Positions 39,215-47,364 of a stretch of DNA of 64,000 bases are shown piece by piece. Each line of letters begins with the position of its first letter. Position 1 is the stretch's first letter. Source of the stretch: Paludibacter sp. (GTDB taxonomy: Bacteria > Bacteroidota > Bacteroidia > Bacteroidales > Paludibacteraceae); assembly GCA_019163375.1 (NCBI GenBank), contig JAFLKK010000002.1:1-64000 (forward strand), read 5' to 3'. A program made the position numbers and the translations under genes. A model generated the notes under the pieces. It saw only the letters and a list, made by a program, of their open reading frames with translations, was not told the origin of the DNA and made no database searches.

Positions 39215-39955
39215 ATGAAAATTCAATTAAAAAAACAATTGACAAATATTGCTTGTTTGACATTCACATTTTTTTTTATGACTACATTAGTTAATGCACA
39301 GACAACTTCAGGAAATATTACAAAACAAACAAATGTTGTTTATGGGACAGGTGGGACTGGTGCTATCAAAGTTGTTGATAACAAAGGGACAGTGAAATAT
39401 CTGCAGGCACAAAATGGTATGACAGTTTTTACAAATACAACTAACGATGTAACTACAACCACCTGGCAGCTGGGTGGAACATTGACTGATAATACATATA
39501 TTGATGTTAATGGAAAAACGTTTGGATTAGATAAACTTACATTAGTTACTGATGTGAACTCAGCATCAACTGATGCTACAACTGCGTCAACACATGGAAC
39601 TGGAACGGGATTTACGGTATTGATACGTGATGAAGCTACTGGTGCTGTGCAGAAGATAAAACTTTTAGATCTATTGAATGTAACCGCCGGACATGCTGCA
39701 TTCGCGATTGATGGAACTGTTTACGCTGCAGGAACTACTGCTATTTCTTTAGATGTTGCATATGGTACAACTACAATACCAATACTTAATGTAAATAAGG
39801 TTTCAGTTTATCGTAATGGTGCAAAATTAGTCGCGACAACAGATTATACTGTTGATACTGCTTCTCCAAAACAGAATTATGTAAAAGTAACTCCTGTGGC
39901 AGCGGATTGGCAGTTTTTCACAAACGATGTAATAGAAGTGCACTGGATTAAATAA
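39215..39955 (+). CDS. Exported beta-rich surface protein, 246 aa
   Basis: Signal peptide of about 28 residues ending VNAQ. It contains VVDNKGTVKYL, echoing the RVIDNKGTLKTID at the start of the gene at 40197. It continues with Thr-rich beta segments and ends in the VYRNG ... DVIEVHWIK domain shared with the upstream gene, typical of phage-fibre or structural beta domains. No enzyme motif is seen. It is the middle gene of a three-gene operon under site 5. Function unknown; I infer a fibre subunit. Confidence 0.78.
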   Translation: MKIQLKKQLTNIACLTFTFFFMTTLVNAQTTSGNITKQTNVVYGTGGTGAIKVVDNKGTVKYLQAQNGMTVFTNTTNDVTTTTWQLGGTLTDNTYIDVNGKTFGLDKLTLVTDVNSASTDATTASTHGTGTGFTVLIRDEATGAVQKIKLLDLLNVTAGHAAFAIDGTVYAAGTTAISLDVAYGTTTIPILNVNKVSVYRNGAKLVATTDYTVDTASPKQNYVKVTPVAADWQFFTNDVIEVHWIK

Positions 39956-39980
39956 TTAAAGTAGAACTAAAATTCTATCT

Positions 39981-40005
39981 CCCGAATTTCTTATCGAAGT
40001 TCGGG
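39981..40005 (+). promoter_or_regulatory. Intra-operon hairpin
   Basis: CCCGAATTTC pairs with GAAGTTCGGG (one T-G pair) around TTATC. It starts 26 bases after the stop at 39955 and has no T-run, so it may stabilise the 5' mRNA or lower expression of the third gene rather than end transcription. Confidence 0.5.
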
Positions 40006-40196
40006 TGGTGATTCGAATTGTAAAGTGCATTTAAGCTATATTCCATTTTACTTTTTTGAAGACTTTAATGCCCATTTGCGGTATTTCTTTGGTTTATAAT
40101 TGCTACAATCACCAAAATACTGCTATTTCGTTCTTTGGTTATAAAGTCCTTTACTCCTCGTTCAAAATCCTTGACATAACTCTGTTGATAAATAAA

Positions 40197-43100
40197 ATGA
40201 AAATTAGGATATCCCTACTTATTTTTACATTAATACCGATATTAAGTTTCTCTCAAAGCCGCGTTATTGACAATAAAGGAACGCTTAAAACAATAGATGA
40301 AAGCAAGTGGGTGCTTAACGGAAGTGATATTCATTTAAAGCAAAATGGAAACGTAGGAATAGGTACTAATTCTCCCAAGGCCAAATTTCACGTTAATGGC
40401 TCAACTCTGTTTGAAACCTCTGTAATTACAGATAAGCCTACTGGAGGAGTCATTGGTACTGCAACAGAAACTGTAGATAGTTACACGGCTTTTAATCTGA
40501 ATCAAACTACTGCCGGTCAAACCCTTAGTTTGCCAACTCCAACAAACACACTTGCAGGTAGAATATTGCAGGTGAATAATATTGGTACAGTTTCCGTGAC
40601 AATAGGTACGATAACCATAGATGCTCAACAAACAACTGAGTTTGTTTGGAACGGCTCAGGTTGGGCTGTTTCAACGGCTATTCCACAAGTCATTTCCGGG
40701 ACTAAAACCTTTAGTGCTGCGCCCAGCGCGCCTTCGCTTAATCTTTCGGGTAGCAATAATCAGCTGCAGTTTAATGCAGGTACTGCCACCGGTACATTCA
40801 CATGGCAGCCAACTGGTGTAAAAATAATCACATTCCCAGATAAAACTGGCACTGTCGCACTTACAACTGATATAACTTCGCCTACTTTAGATGGTGATGT
40901 AACCCGCTCCATAGGTTCAACTTATTTGGATAAGATTCAGGGAAATGCAATTAATGCTGCTTTTCCGCAAGATAAACAGGTACTACAATATAATTTAAGC
41001 CATTCAGCTTGGGAGCCAGCCTTTTCTGTGGCTTCATTTTCGTTGAATAACTTAACAACTTCTACGCAAGCATTAGGTATAGGTACAGCAGGTACTGCAC
41101 CGGCCTGGAATTCGCTTACTGCAACACATACATTGAATATTCCGTTGGCTTCAACGGCATCGGTAACAGCCGGGCTGCTATCGAATACCGACTGGTCCAG
41201 CTTTAATACTAAAGTGTCATCTGTTACAGCTGGGAGCACCAAAATAACTATTGGAGGAACTGTTACAGCTCCAATTGTAGATGTAGATCCTAGTAAGTTA
41301 GGAACTGTTACATTGGCTACCACCACCACAGGTGCTGATATAAGCGTAACCGGTTCGCCTGCCAATTTTGGTGGTACGCTTACGCTCAATGTGCCTGATG
41401 CTAGTGGTACGGCTCGTGGGGTGATAACAACAGGTGCGCAGACCATTGCTGGTAACAAGATTTTTAGTGGATCGACTACCGTTTTTGGATCGGGCGAAGG
41501 CGGAACTCCTACCACCACCTTTATTCGTGGGCCACAAGCAGGTGGTACCGGCACTTCAGGTGCCGATTTATATATACAAGCCAGCAACGGTACCGGCGCG
41601 GGTAAATCGGGAAATATTATTTTCCAAACCGGAGCGGCGGGAACTGTTAGTGTGCCGACAGTTTCAAATGTCGTTAATCAAGCATTCCTAAATTCATTAA
41701 CACAAACTCTTAGCTATACCGTACCGAATGGCGGAACTAATCAAGTATTGATGGTGGAAGTTAATATAGGATACAATGGACCTACTGTCACTTCGATAAC
41801 TTATAATGGTAGTGCCTTGTCTTCTCTTGGGTATATTACTTCCGGTTCTAACAGAATGGAAATTTGGTATTTGGTAGCACCGGCATCGGGTGCAAGTAAA
41901 GACATTGTAGTAACTCTAAATAATTATGCGAATGTAGGTTTGACGGCAATGACTTGGGTAAATGTAAACCAATCAACTCCTTTTGGTACAGTTGTTCCTA
42001 CGAATAACGCATACAATTCATCGGCCAGTTTATTACCATCTTCTTCGTTAGGTCAGGTGGTGATGGATTTTCTTACTACAACAACCACTCCGGTTACTGC
42101 CACTGCGGGGCAGACCTCGATCACTTCCTTTTATAATGGATCATCATGTTACAATACTAGCGGATATAAAGCGGCCAACTCAGGAACGACTACTATGAGT
42201 TATTCGTTTGGCAGTTCTAATTTCGGATACATGGCTTTTGCCATAAATTCATCAACCACTGGAGGGGGAAATGCGCTATCGGATGCATTGATTATTAACA
42301 ATTCAGGTAATACAGTGATAGCAAAAGGAAAATCGTTGGCGCTTACCGATGGTGGTGTCAATACGGTTTCGTTGACGGCTCCATCGTCTGTATCTACTGC
42401 TTATGTACTCAAATTGCCGGCAGTGCAGGGTGGGGGCGGTCAAACCTTGCTGAATGATGGTAACGGAAGCTTGTCTTGGGGTGTTCCGGCTTCCACTTAT
42501 ACTTTACCCGCGGCCACCGGCAGCACCTTGGGTGGTGTAAAAGTGGGTAGTGGATTGAGCGTGGATGGAACAGGGCTTATTAGCGCCACAAACAGTGGAA
42601 CAGTTACTTCGATAGGCTTATCCTTACCGACTGAGATGACAGTGACGAATTCTCCGCTAACTTCCTCCGGCACATTAACCGCTACTTGGGCTAGTAGACC
42701 TGCCAATACGTTTTTTGCAGCTCCAAATGGAGCGAGTGGAACCCCTGCATTCCGTGCTATTGCTACAGCTGATATACCATCTATCGACCTAACCAGTAAA
42801 GTAAGCGGTATTTTGCCTCCAGCCAATGGTGGAACGGGCGTTGCCAACAGCGGAAAGATAACTCTGGGTGGCGATTTGACGACCAGCGGTGCTTTTGCTA
42901 CAACATTCACCAACACGGGTACAAGCACTGTTACTCTACCTACTACTGGTACGCTTTATGGTACGGCTGCGAGTTCGATAAGTTCTTCGCAGTTAAGTAC
43001 ATCTTTAAGTGATGAAACAGGGAGCGGTATTGCTGTTTTTTCTGATTCACCATCTTTTACAGGTACGCCAACGCTTCCAACTGCTACGATTGCTACTACC

Positions 43101-43586
43101 CAGACCTTCGGTAATAATACGACTGCAGTTGCTACAACAGCATTTGTACAATCGGAAACGCCTTCCTATTCGCTTGTAACCGGTGCTAATGCTACAAATG
43201 TTACCACTGCTTTGGCGGATATTGCAGGATTGAGCTTTGCGGCAGCTGCAAATTCTGTTTATGAGTTTGAAGCTGTTTTAAGTGTCCAGTCTTCATCTAC
43301 TGCAGGAAATTCTTATGCGGTGAATTATTCTGCCACGCTAGCAACAGTTGAAGCACAAATAACCGGAACCCTTGCAGCTGCCACTCAAAAAACGTTAAGA
43401 ATAAATGCCCTAAATACTTCAGCTACCCCATTTGTAACCTCTGGTTCTACTGGTGGAATTTTAATTAAAGGAATATTTACAACAGGCACAAATGTTGGAA
43501 ATTTCGTCATTCGCCATGCTAAGGTTACTAGCGGAACCTCAACTGTATTTGTTAATTCGTTTTTAAAAGTGACCAAAATCCAGTAA
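40197..43586 (+). CDS. Exported tail-fibre-like surface protein with inserted beta domain, 1129 aa
   Basis: ATG 40197 gives MKIRISLLIFTLIPILSFSQ, a good signal peptide; the frame is open back to 40056 but those residues are not signal-like. After SRVIDNKGTLKTID comes NVGIGTNSPKAKFHVNG, the usual start of phage-type fibres. A tip-type domain (about 80-160) and shaft modules follow (TSPTLDGDVTRSIGSTYL, GTVTLATTTTGADISVTGSP, GARGVITTGAQTIAGNK-like). Around residues 480-690 a different beta domain is inserted (LSYTVPNGGTNQVLMVEVNI, MEIWYLVAPASGASKDIVVT, MTWVNVNQSTPFGTV), a pattern known from many extracellular proteins. Shaft modules then resume (FTGTPTLPTATIATTQTFGN, TTAFVQ). The end domain (PSYSLVTGANATNVTTALAD ... 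VNSFLKVTKIQ) is phage-fibre-like. Confidence 0.85.
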   Translation: MKIRISLLIFTLIPILSFSQSRVIDNKGTLKTIDESKWVLNGSDIHLKQNGNVGIGTNSPKAKFHVNGSTLFETSVITDKPTGGVIGTATETVDSYTAFNLNQTTAGQTLSLPTPTNTLAGRILQVNNIGTVSVTIGTITIDAQQTTEFVWNGSGWAVSTAIPQVISGTKTFSAAPSAPSLNLSGSNNQLQFNAGTATGTFTWQPTGVKIITFPDKTGTVALTTDITSPTLDGDVTRSIGSTYLDKIQGNAINAAFPQDKQVLQYNLSHSAWEPAFSVASFSLNNLTTSTQALGIGTAGTAPAWNSLTATHTLNIPLASTASVTAGLLSNTDWSSFNTKVSSVTAGSTKITIGGTVTAPIVDVDPSKLGTVTLATTTTGADISVTGSPANFGGTLTLNVPDASGTARGVITTGAQTIAGNKIFSGSTTVFGSGEGGTPTTTFIRGPQAGGTGTSGADLYIQASNGTGAGKSGNIIFQTGAAGTVSVPTVSNVVNQAFLNSLTQTLSYTVPNGGTNQVLMVEVNIGYNGPTVTSITYNGSALSSLGYITSGSNRMEIWYLVAPASGASKDIVVTLNNYANVGLTAMTWVNVNQSTPFGTVVPTNNAYNSSASLLPSSSLGQVVMDFLTTTTTPVTATAGQTSITSFYNGSSCYNTSGYKAANSGTTTMSYSFGSSNFGYMAFAINSSTTGGGNALSDALIINNSGNTVIAKGKSLALTDGGVNTVSLTAPSSVSTAYVLKLPAVQGGGGQTLLNDGNGSLSWGVPASTYTLPAATGSTLGGVKVGSGLSVDGTGLISATNSGTVTSIGLSLPTEMTVTNSPLTSSGTLTATWASRPANTFFAAPNGASGTPAFRAIATADIPSIDLTSKVSGILPPANGGTGVANSGKITLGGDLTTSGAFATTFTNTGTSTVTLPTTGTLYGTAASSISSSQLSTSLSDETGSGIAVFSDSPSFTGTPTLPTATIATTQTFGNNTTAVATTAFVQSETPSYSLVTGANATNVTTALADIAGLSFAAAANSVYEFEAVLSVQSSSTAGNSYAVNYSATLATVEAQITGTLAAATQKTLRINALNTSATPFVTSGSTGGILIKGIFTTGTNVGNFVIRHAKVTSGTSTVFVNSFLKVTKIQ

Positions 43587-43908
43587 ATAGTAATGGCTCA
43601 GTGTTCTGAATAGACAAAATATTTGCGCAGTTACGATTTCATAACTAGCATCAGATTGTAGTTTACAAACCAGTATTCGACAAATAAAACTCTATAAACT
43701 AACACTCAAAGTTGATAATGCTTCGGGAGCTAGTGAGTAGGAAAGAAGTGATATAAATTTCTTACAGATAATCATAGTAACTTAACCTAAGTTCAATCAG
43801 CTATACAGATGATACCTATATTTAACCTGTAGCCGCCTTAAAATAAATACATTATAACGATATCATAAATCTATACAAATTAATCTATGGAATACACTTA
43901 TACTATAA
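43587..43908. other. Intergenic gap, possible frameshifted start of next gene
   Basis: 322 bases without a terminator or GTACC site. ATG 43887 opens MEYTYTINESSKSF and stops in frame just past the start of the next gene; see the STAS-like entry. Confidence 0.4.
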
Positions 43909-44277
43909 ATGAAAGCAGCAAGTCGTTTTGATGTTGTTGTAAGTGGTCAGGTGGATAGTGTCGCTTTTACCAAATTAGGCATTAAAATGCGTACTTTAGC
44001 CTTAGAACTTGGCTATACCATTCTTTTCGATTACAGAAATGCAAAAGTAGATATATCTATCGGTGAGGTTTATTTTTGGTTTCGGGATCATTTAGATAAA
44101 GTGAGTATAAGGTTTAGGTCTATTCCTACTGCTCATTTGACAAATGAGAACAATGAACAATTGTTCAGATTTGCCGACCTGACCTGGACTAATGCCGGTG
44201 CTGTGGTAAAGACCTTTAAGGAGTGTAGCGATGCTGAAAAATGGCTAGTAAACTTCAATGGGCCAAATATTACTTAA
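43909..44277 (+). CDS. STAS/SpoIIAA-like protein, 122 aa
   Basis: No signal peptide, so cytoplasmic. Reads FDVVVSGQVDSVAFTKLGIK, MRTLALELGYTILFDYRNAK, VDISIGEVYFW and ends AEKWLVNF, fitting the small STAS-like fold used in anti-sigma antagonist-type regulation. Its start is uncertain: in another frame ATG 43887 gives MEYTYTINESSKS, which would make a more natural first strand, and a one-base shift would join it to FDVVVSGQV. So this may be a frameshifted gene, or use the in-frame ATG 43909. A perfect 19-bp hairpin follows at 44370. Confidence 0.6.
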   Translation: MKAASRFDVVVSGQVDSVAFTKLGIKMRTLALELGYTILFDYRNAKVDISIGEVYFWFRDHLDKVSIRFRSIPTAHLTNENNEQLFRFADLTWTNAGAVVKTFKECSDAEKWLVNFNGPNIT

Positions 44278-44369
44278 CAAACTATATTTTAGCCTACCGC
44301 ACCAGTTTTTTAATCAACCAGAAACTGCAAATTCTTTTTTCTATTCTGAAATTTGACTTCTAGCAACTC

Positions 44370-44412
44370 AATTATTCCGCTATTGTTTTGAATAAACAAT
44401 AGCGGAATAATT
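44370..44412. terminator. Perfect 19-bp hairpin between convergent genes
   Basis: Arms 44370-44388 and 44394-44412 are exact inverse complements around a 5-base loop. It lies between the stops of the STAS-like gene (44277) and the minus-strand gene (44482), so a shared terminator is likely; there is no pure T-run. Confidence 0.65.
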
Positions 44413-44481
44413 ATAGTGTAATGACGTAATTCGTACTTTCCATGTAAACTCTTGTGTAAGCCGAGACTGCAATGTCAATTG

Positions 44482-45195
44482 TTATAGTTGGAATTCTTCT
44501 TTGATTGGCTTAATATACATCTTGTCTATCCCTTTGTCTAATAAATATACATCTATTATAGTACATGAAATATAGTATTCTTGATGGGTTGTTGAATATT
44601 TTGTGTATACCTTACAGTTCACATTATCAGATAATTTTATTTTAACTACTCCTTCTATCGGACGTCTGTCAAATAGATCCTGACTTCTATTACTCAATGA
44701 TATATTATCATAGCGATGATTTGTTTCTATTTGTTTAAGCAAAATGAGAGCTTTGTCAAGTGGTATAGGCAAAAACGAATAATCATTTCTATTTTCAGGA
44801 CTACATACATAACCATATTTATCAATACTATTCGTGGTGATGTAATTGTTGATTTTTAAAGGATAACCTTTCTTTTCAAGATCATATTCTCCAATGCCCA
44901 GAGTTGTGGTGAAGGAAAATTGGTTGTGGATATTCAGTGTGTCTATTGTGTTTGAGAATATCCGATGCATCTTATCTACATAAGTTTTACACATAAGCTC
45001 ATCCGACTTAACGTTTAAATACTCATTAGAATGATACTTCTCCAGAAATTTAGTTGTTTCTTCTCTCGTTAATGTTTCCTTTTTTATTTTGTGGTAAGCG
45101 CAAAATGAAAAATCGTTTAGGTTGTTGGTCTGTGAGTGGGTTTGAGCAACCGAGATTGTGAACAATAAATAAACTGTAAGGTAAAAAATTCTCAT
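44482..45195 (-). CDS. Exported protein of unknown function, 237 aa
   Basis: Signal peptide MRIFYLTVYLLFTISVAQTH (cut after HSQ). The mature part mixes charged and aromatic residues (KIKKETLTREETTKFLEKYH, GIGEYDLEKKGYPLKINNYI, IPLDKALILLKQIETN) and ends in beta strands (VYTKYSTTHQEYYISCTIID). I recognise no domain. Three or four Cys could form disulfides in the periplasm. It is under GTACC site 6 with a leader of about 225 bases, so it shares control with the surface-protein genes, and it is divergent from the TlpA-like gene under site 7. Confidence 0.75.
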   Translation of the reverse strand: MRIFYLTVYLLFTISVAQTHSQTNNLNDFSFCAYHKIKKETLTREETTKFLEKYHSNEYLNVKSDELMCKTYVDKMHRIFSNTIDTLNIHNQFSFTTTLGIGEYDLEKKGYPLKINNYITTNSIDKYGYVCSPENRNDYSFLPIPLDKALILLKQIETNHRYDNISLSNRSQDLFDRRPIEGVVKIKLSDNVNCKVYTKYSTTHQEYYISCTIIDVYLLDKGIDKMYIKPIKEEFQL

Positions 45196-45427
45196 AACTG
45201 TTTTTTTTTTTTGTTGAAGGGTTAATAAATGGTATGTGTATTGTAATTCAGGGATATATTTATTGAAGGTTTTCTGAATATAACAAGGCAGTATACATCT
45301 GTGAGTAAATATCTCTAATGACTTGAAGCGACTTTATAAGTTCTTTTCTTTTGCTTCTTCTGAATACTAAAAGAACAGAGGAGCCAATACCTGTGATTTT
45401 CACTATTGACCGGAAAAAATAACGTTG

Positions 45428-45484
45428 CAAAAGTACTAACTTTAAATACTCTAATCCCAATTGGATAGGGTACAATGGGGGTAC
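45428..45484 (-). promoter_or_regulatory. GTACC direct-repeat promoter, site 6
   Basis: Minus strand: GTACCC-CCATT-GTACCC from 45484 to 45468, -7 box TACTTTTG from 45435 to 45428, spacing 49. It faces the unknown exported protein at 44482-45195. Confidence 0.8.
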
Positions 45485-45804
45485 TTATGCAGATTTGACT
45501 TTATCTTTTCTGTTGATAGAAATTGATAAAACCGTTACGATGCTATCGATAACGCTGGACGACTGGCGATTTTATGCAGCTGGTTGATTATTCTCATTCC
45601 TGTAATGTAAAGGGATGGGTCATGTTTCCATGAAATTGTATTACCCCCTTTTAATGGCTCATAGCACAAGTTGTTCTTTTATTCTTTCTCTATACTTGCG
45701 TAGCTTCCACTGGCATTTAAACATTATTCCCGGGTGTGATAATTTGCCTTCAATCAGTATCGATAATTTTAGAATTAAGTCGCGTGAATATTATATTTAT
45801 CAGA

Positions 45805-45861
45805 GTACCCTCAATGTACCTTTTGTAAATGAGGTGCTTGTACATGTATTCGATACTTTTG
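45805..45861 (+). promoter_or_regulatory. GTACC direct-repeat promoter, site 7
   Basis: GTACCC-TCAAT-GTACCT at 45805-45821, -7 box TACTTTTG at 45854-45861, spacing 49. It faces the TlpA-like lipoprotein at 46109 with a leader of about 240 bases. Confidence 0.8.
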
Positions 45862-46108
45862 CATACGATTGATCCCGTAGTTGTGCAAGACAATTAAAGG
45901 TTGAATATAGAATTACTCTTCCATCCAATTATTCTAATGTCGTAAGCAATCAAAATTGAATATGCTTCTGTTTTCTTTAGCAGTATTAGCTATTGATTTA
46001 ATCGTACTTTTTTATATAGATAATAATTATAAAAATCAAATTGATATAATGTAGAGTTTTGCCATTAACTAACAAAGTCCATACTTAATAAATAAAGAGA
46101 GGGAAATT

Positions 46109-46654
46109 ATGAAACAGTTATATACAGCTATTAGAGTTTTATCAGACTTTTATAAAGTCATATTGTTTGTCTGCGTAATTTTTGTTTTTAGTGCATGCCA
46201 AGGTGTACAGGATGATTTCTCTGGCATTGTTGGTATGAAAGCACCTGCTTTTACTCTTTATAATACAGATGGACAACAGGTGAATTTAATGGATTACAAG
46301 GGTAAAGTGATTGTGCTGTTTTTCTTTGGTAATGCTTGCCCACAATGCAAAGCTGAAGTTCCTATTTTCAAAGAACGATTCGTTAATCCCTATGCTAATA
46401 AAGCAGATTACGTAGTACTCGGTTTAGATTATTGGAATGGCGATATTAATAATGTAAGAGCGTTTGGTAAGGATACCGGTATAGGAATTCCTTTGCTAAT
46501 GGACGCAGGAAATGTAGGAACCAATTTTAAAACATCTTACAACCGTATAGTAGTTATTGATCAGAACCTGAATGTTGTGTTTTCGGGCACTAAGGAAGTG
46601 TCATTAGACATGCTAGCGGCTCAGGTCAAAGTTGATAATTTGCTTGAAAAATAA
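46109..46654 (+). CDS. TlpA-like thioredoxin-fold lipoprotein, 181 aa
   Basis: A hydrophobic N-terminus is followed by VFVFSACQG, a good lipobox, so it is membrane-anchored in the envelope. The rest is one AhpC/TSA-TlpA domain: GMKAPAFTLYNTDGQQVNLM, then KGKVIVLFFFGNACPQCKAE with Cys77-Pro-Gln-Cys80, ending RIVVIDQNLNVVFSG. Family knowledge: reduces disulfides or c-type apocytochromes, or acts as peroxidase. It is the third exported thioredoxin-fold protein in the window and the only one directly behind a GTACC promoter. Confidence 0.85.
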   Translation: MKQLYTAIRVLSDFYKVILFVCVIFVFSACQGVQDDFSGIVGMKAPAFTLYNTDGQQVNLMDYKGKVIVLFFFGNACPQCKAEVPIFKERFVNPYANKADYVVLGLDYWNGDINNVRAFGKDTGIGIPLLMDAGNVGTNFKTSYNRIVVIDQNLNVVFSGTKEVSLDMLAAQVKVDNLLEK

Positions 46655-47364
46655 AGTCTGTATAAAATCAGAAGATTAATTATGACTGTTTGATAGCTTT
46701 AAATATAAGGTGAAAATAACACAAATGTTTGTTTTTACGACAACCAACTATATCATCTGATATCTATCTCAAGAGTGCATCACACACTGTTTTTAGCACC
46801 CGGCTGCTCTTCTAAAGCTTGTTCCTTACAATTCGGAATATAGAATAATGATTTCTGTAAGATGTCGATGTCTTACATTATTTGCCTTTTTTACGATCAT
46901 TTTCGCTATCCTCTTAAAAAGGAGTATAACTAGCGGAGGGAGTTCCGCAATGAGCAGTTTTGATATTGATCCCGATCAATGATTAGTTTGGATAAAATAG
47001 CAAAGGAATAATTATTAATTGTAAAGGCGGGACAAATGTTTAATCCAACTCGACAAAGGTATTACGTGAAGGTACTACAATTTCTATTTCTTGTACTTCT
47101 GGTTCTTCTTATCTTCTATTTAGGATATAGATTTGTGGAGGGGGACTTCGAAAAGATTGTAGAAATATTGAAATAGACATACTGATTAAAGTAGTGGTCA
47201 GAATATAATGTCGTATTCTTCAGCTTATTTTAATTACAGAGCAATCTGTTTTTTCTAAATGTGAAACTCAATTTCTATTAATGGATTATCATTAATAGAA
47301 ATAATAAGATGAAAAGAAATGTCACTATTCACTATACAAATCACAAATTTTAAACAACACAATT
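46655..47364. other. Intergenic region with one small ORF
   Basis: 710 bases; apart from the 46-codon ORF at 47036 I see no gene, GTACC site or terminator. Confidence 0.5.
47036..47176 (+). CDS. Candidate single-span small membrane protein, 46 aa
   Basis: MFNPTRQRYYVKVLQFLFLV continues into LLVLLIFYLGYRFVEGDFEK and ends IVEILK: positive start, one hydrophobic span of about 18 residues, charged end, the right order for an inside-positive membrane peptide. AGGCGGGA lies 5 bases before the ATG, a better ribosome site than most here. No homology recognised. Confidence 0.45.
   Translation: MFNPTRQRYYVKVLQFLFLVLLVLLIFYLGYRFVEGDFEKIVEILK

Larger units (their letters stand above)
45196..46108. other. 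Divergent promoter region with sites 6 and 7
   Basis: Two GTACC promoters face away from each other with 320 bases between them. Apparent frames at 45260-45475 (minus) and 45615-45872 (plus) overlap these promoters and look accidental. Confidence 0.65.

Noticed and set aside
45615-45872. 85-codon plus-strand frame upstream of the TlpA-like gene
   Set aside because: It overlaps promoter site 7 including the -7 box and has no protein features.
47058-47075. GGTAT/GGTAC pair as an eighth GTACC site
   Set aside because: Half sites are imperfect and 13 bases apart, and no TAnnTTTG box lies at the required distance.
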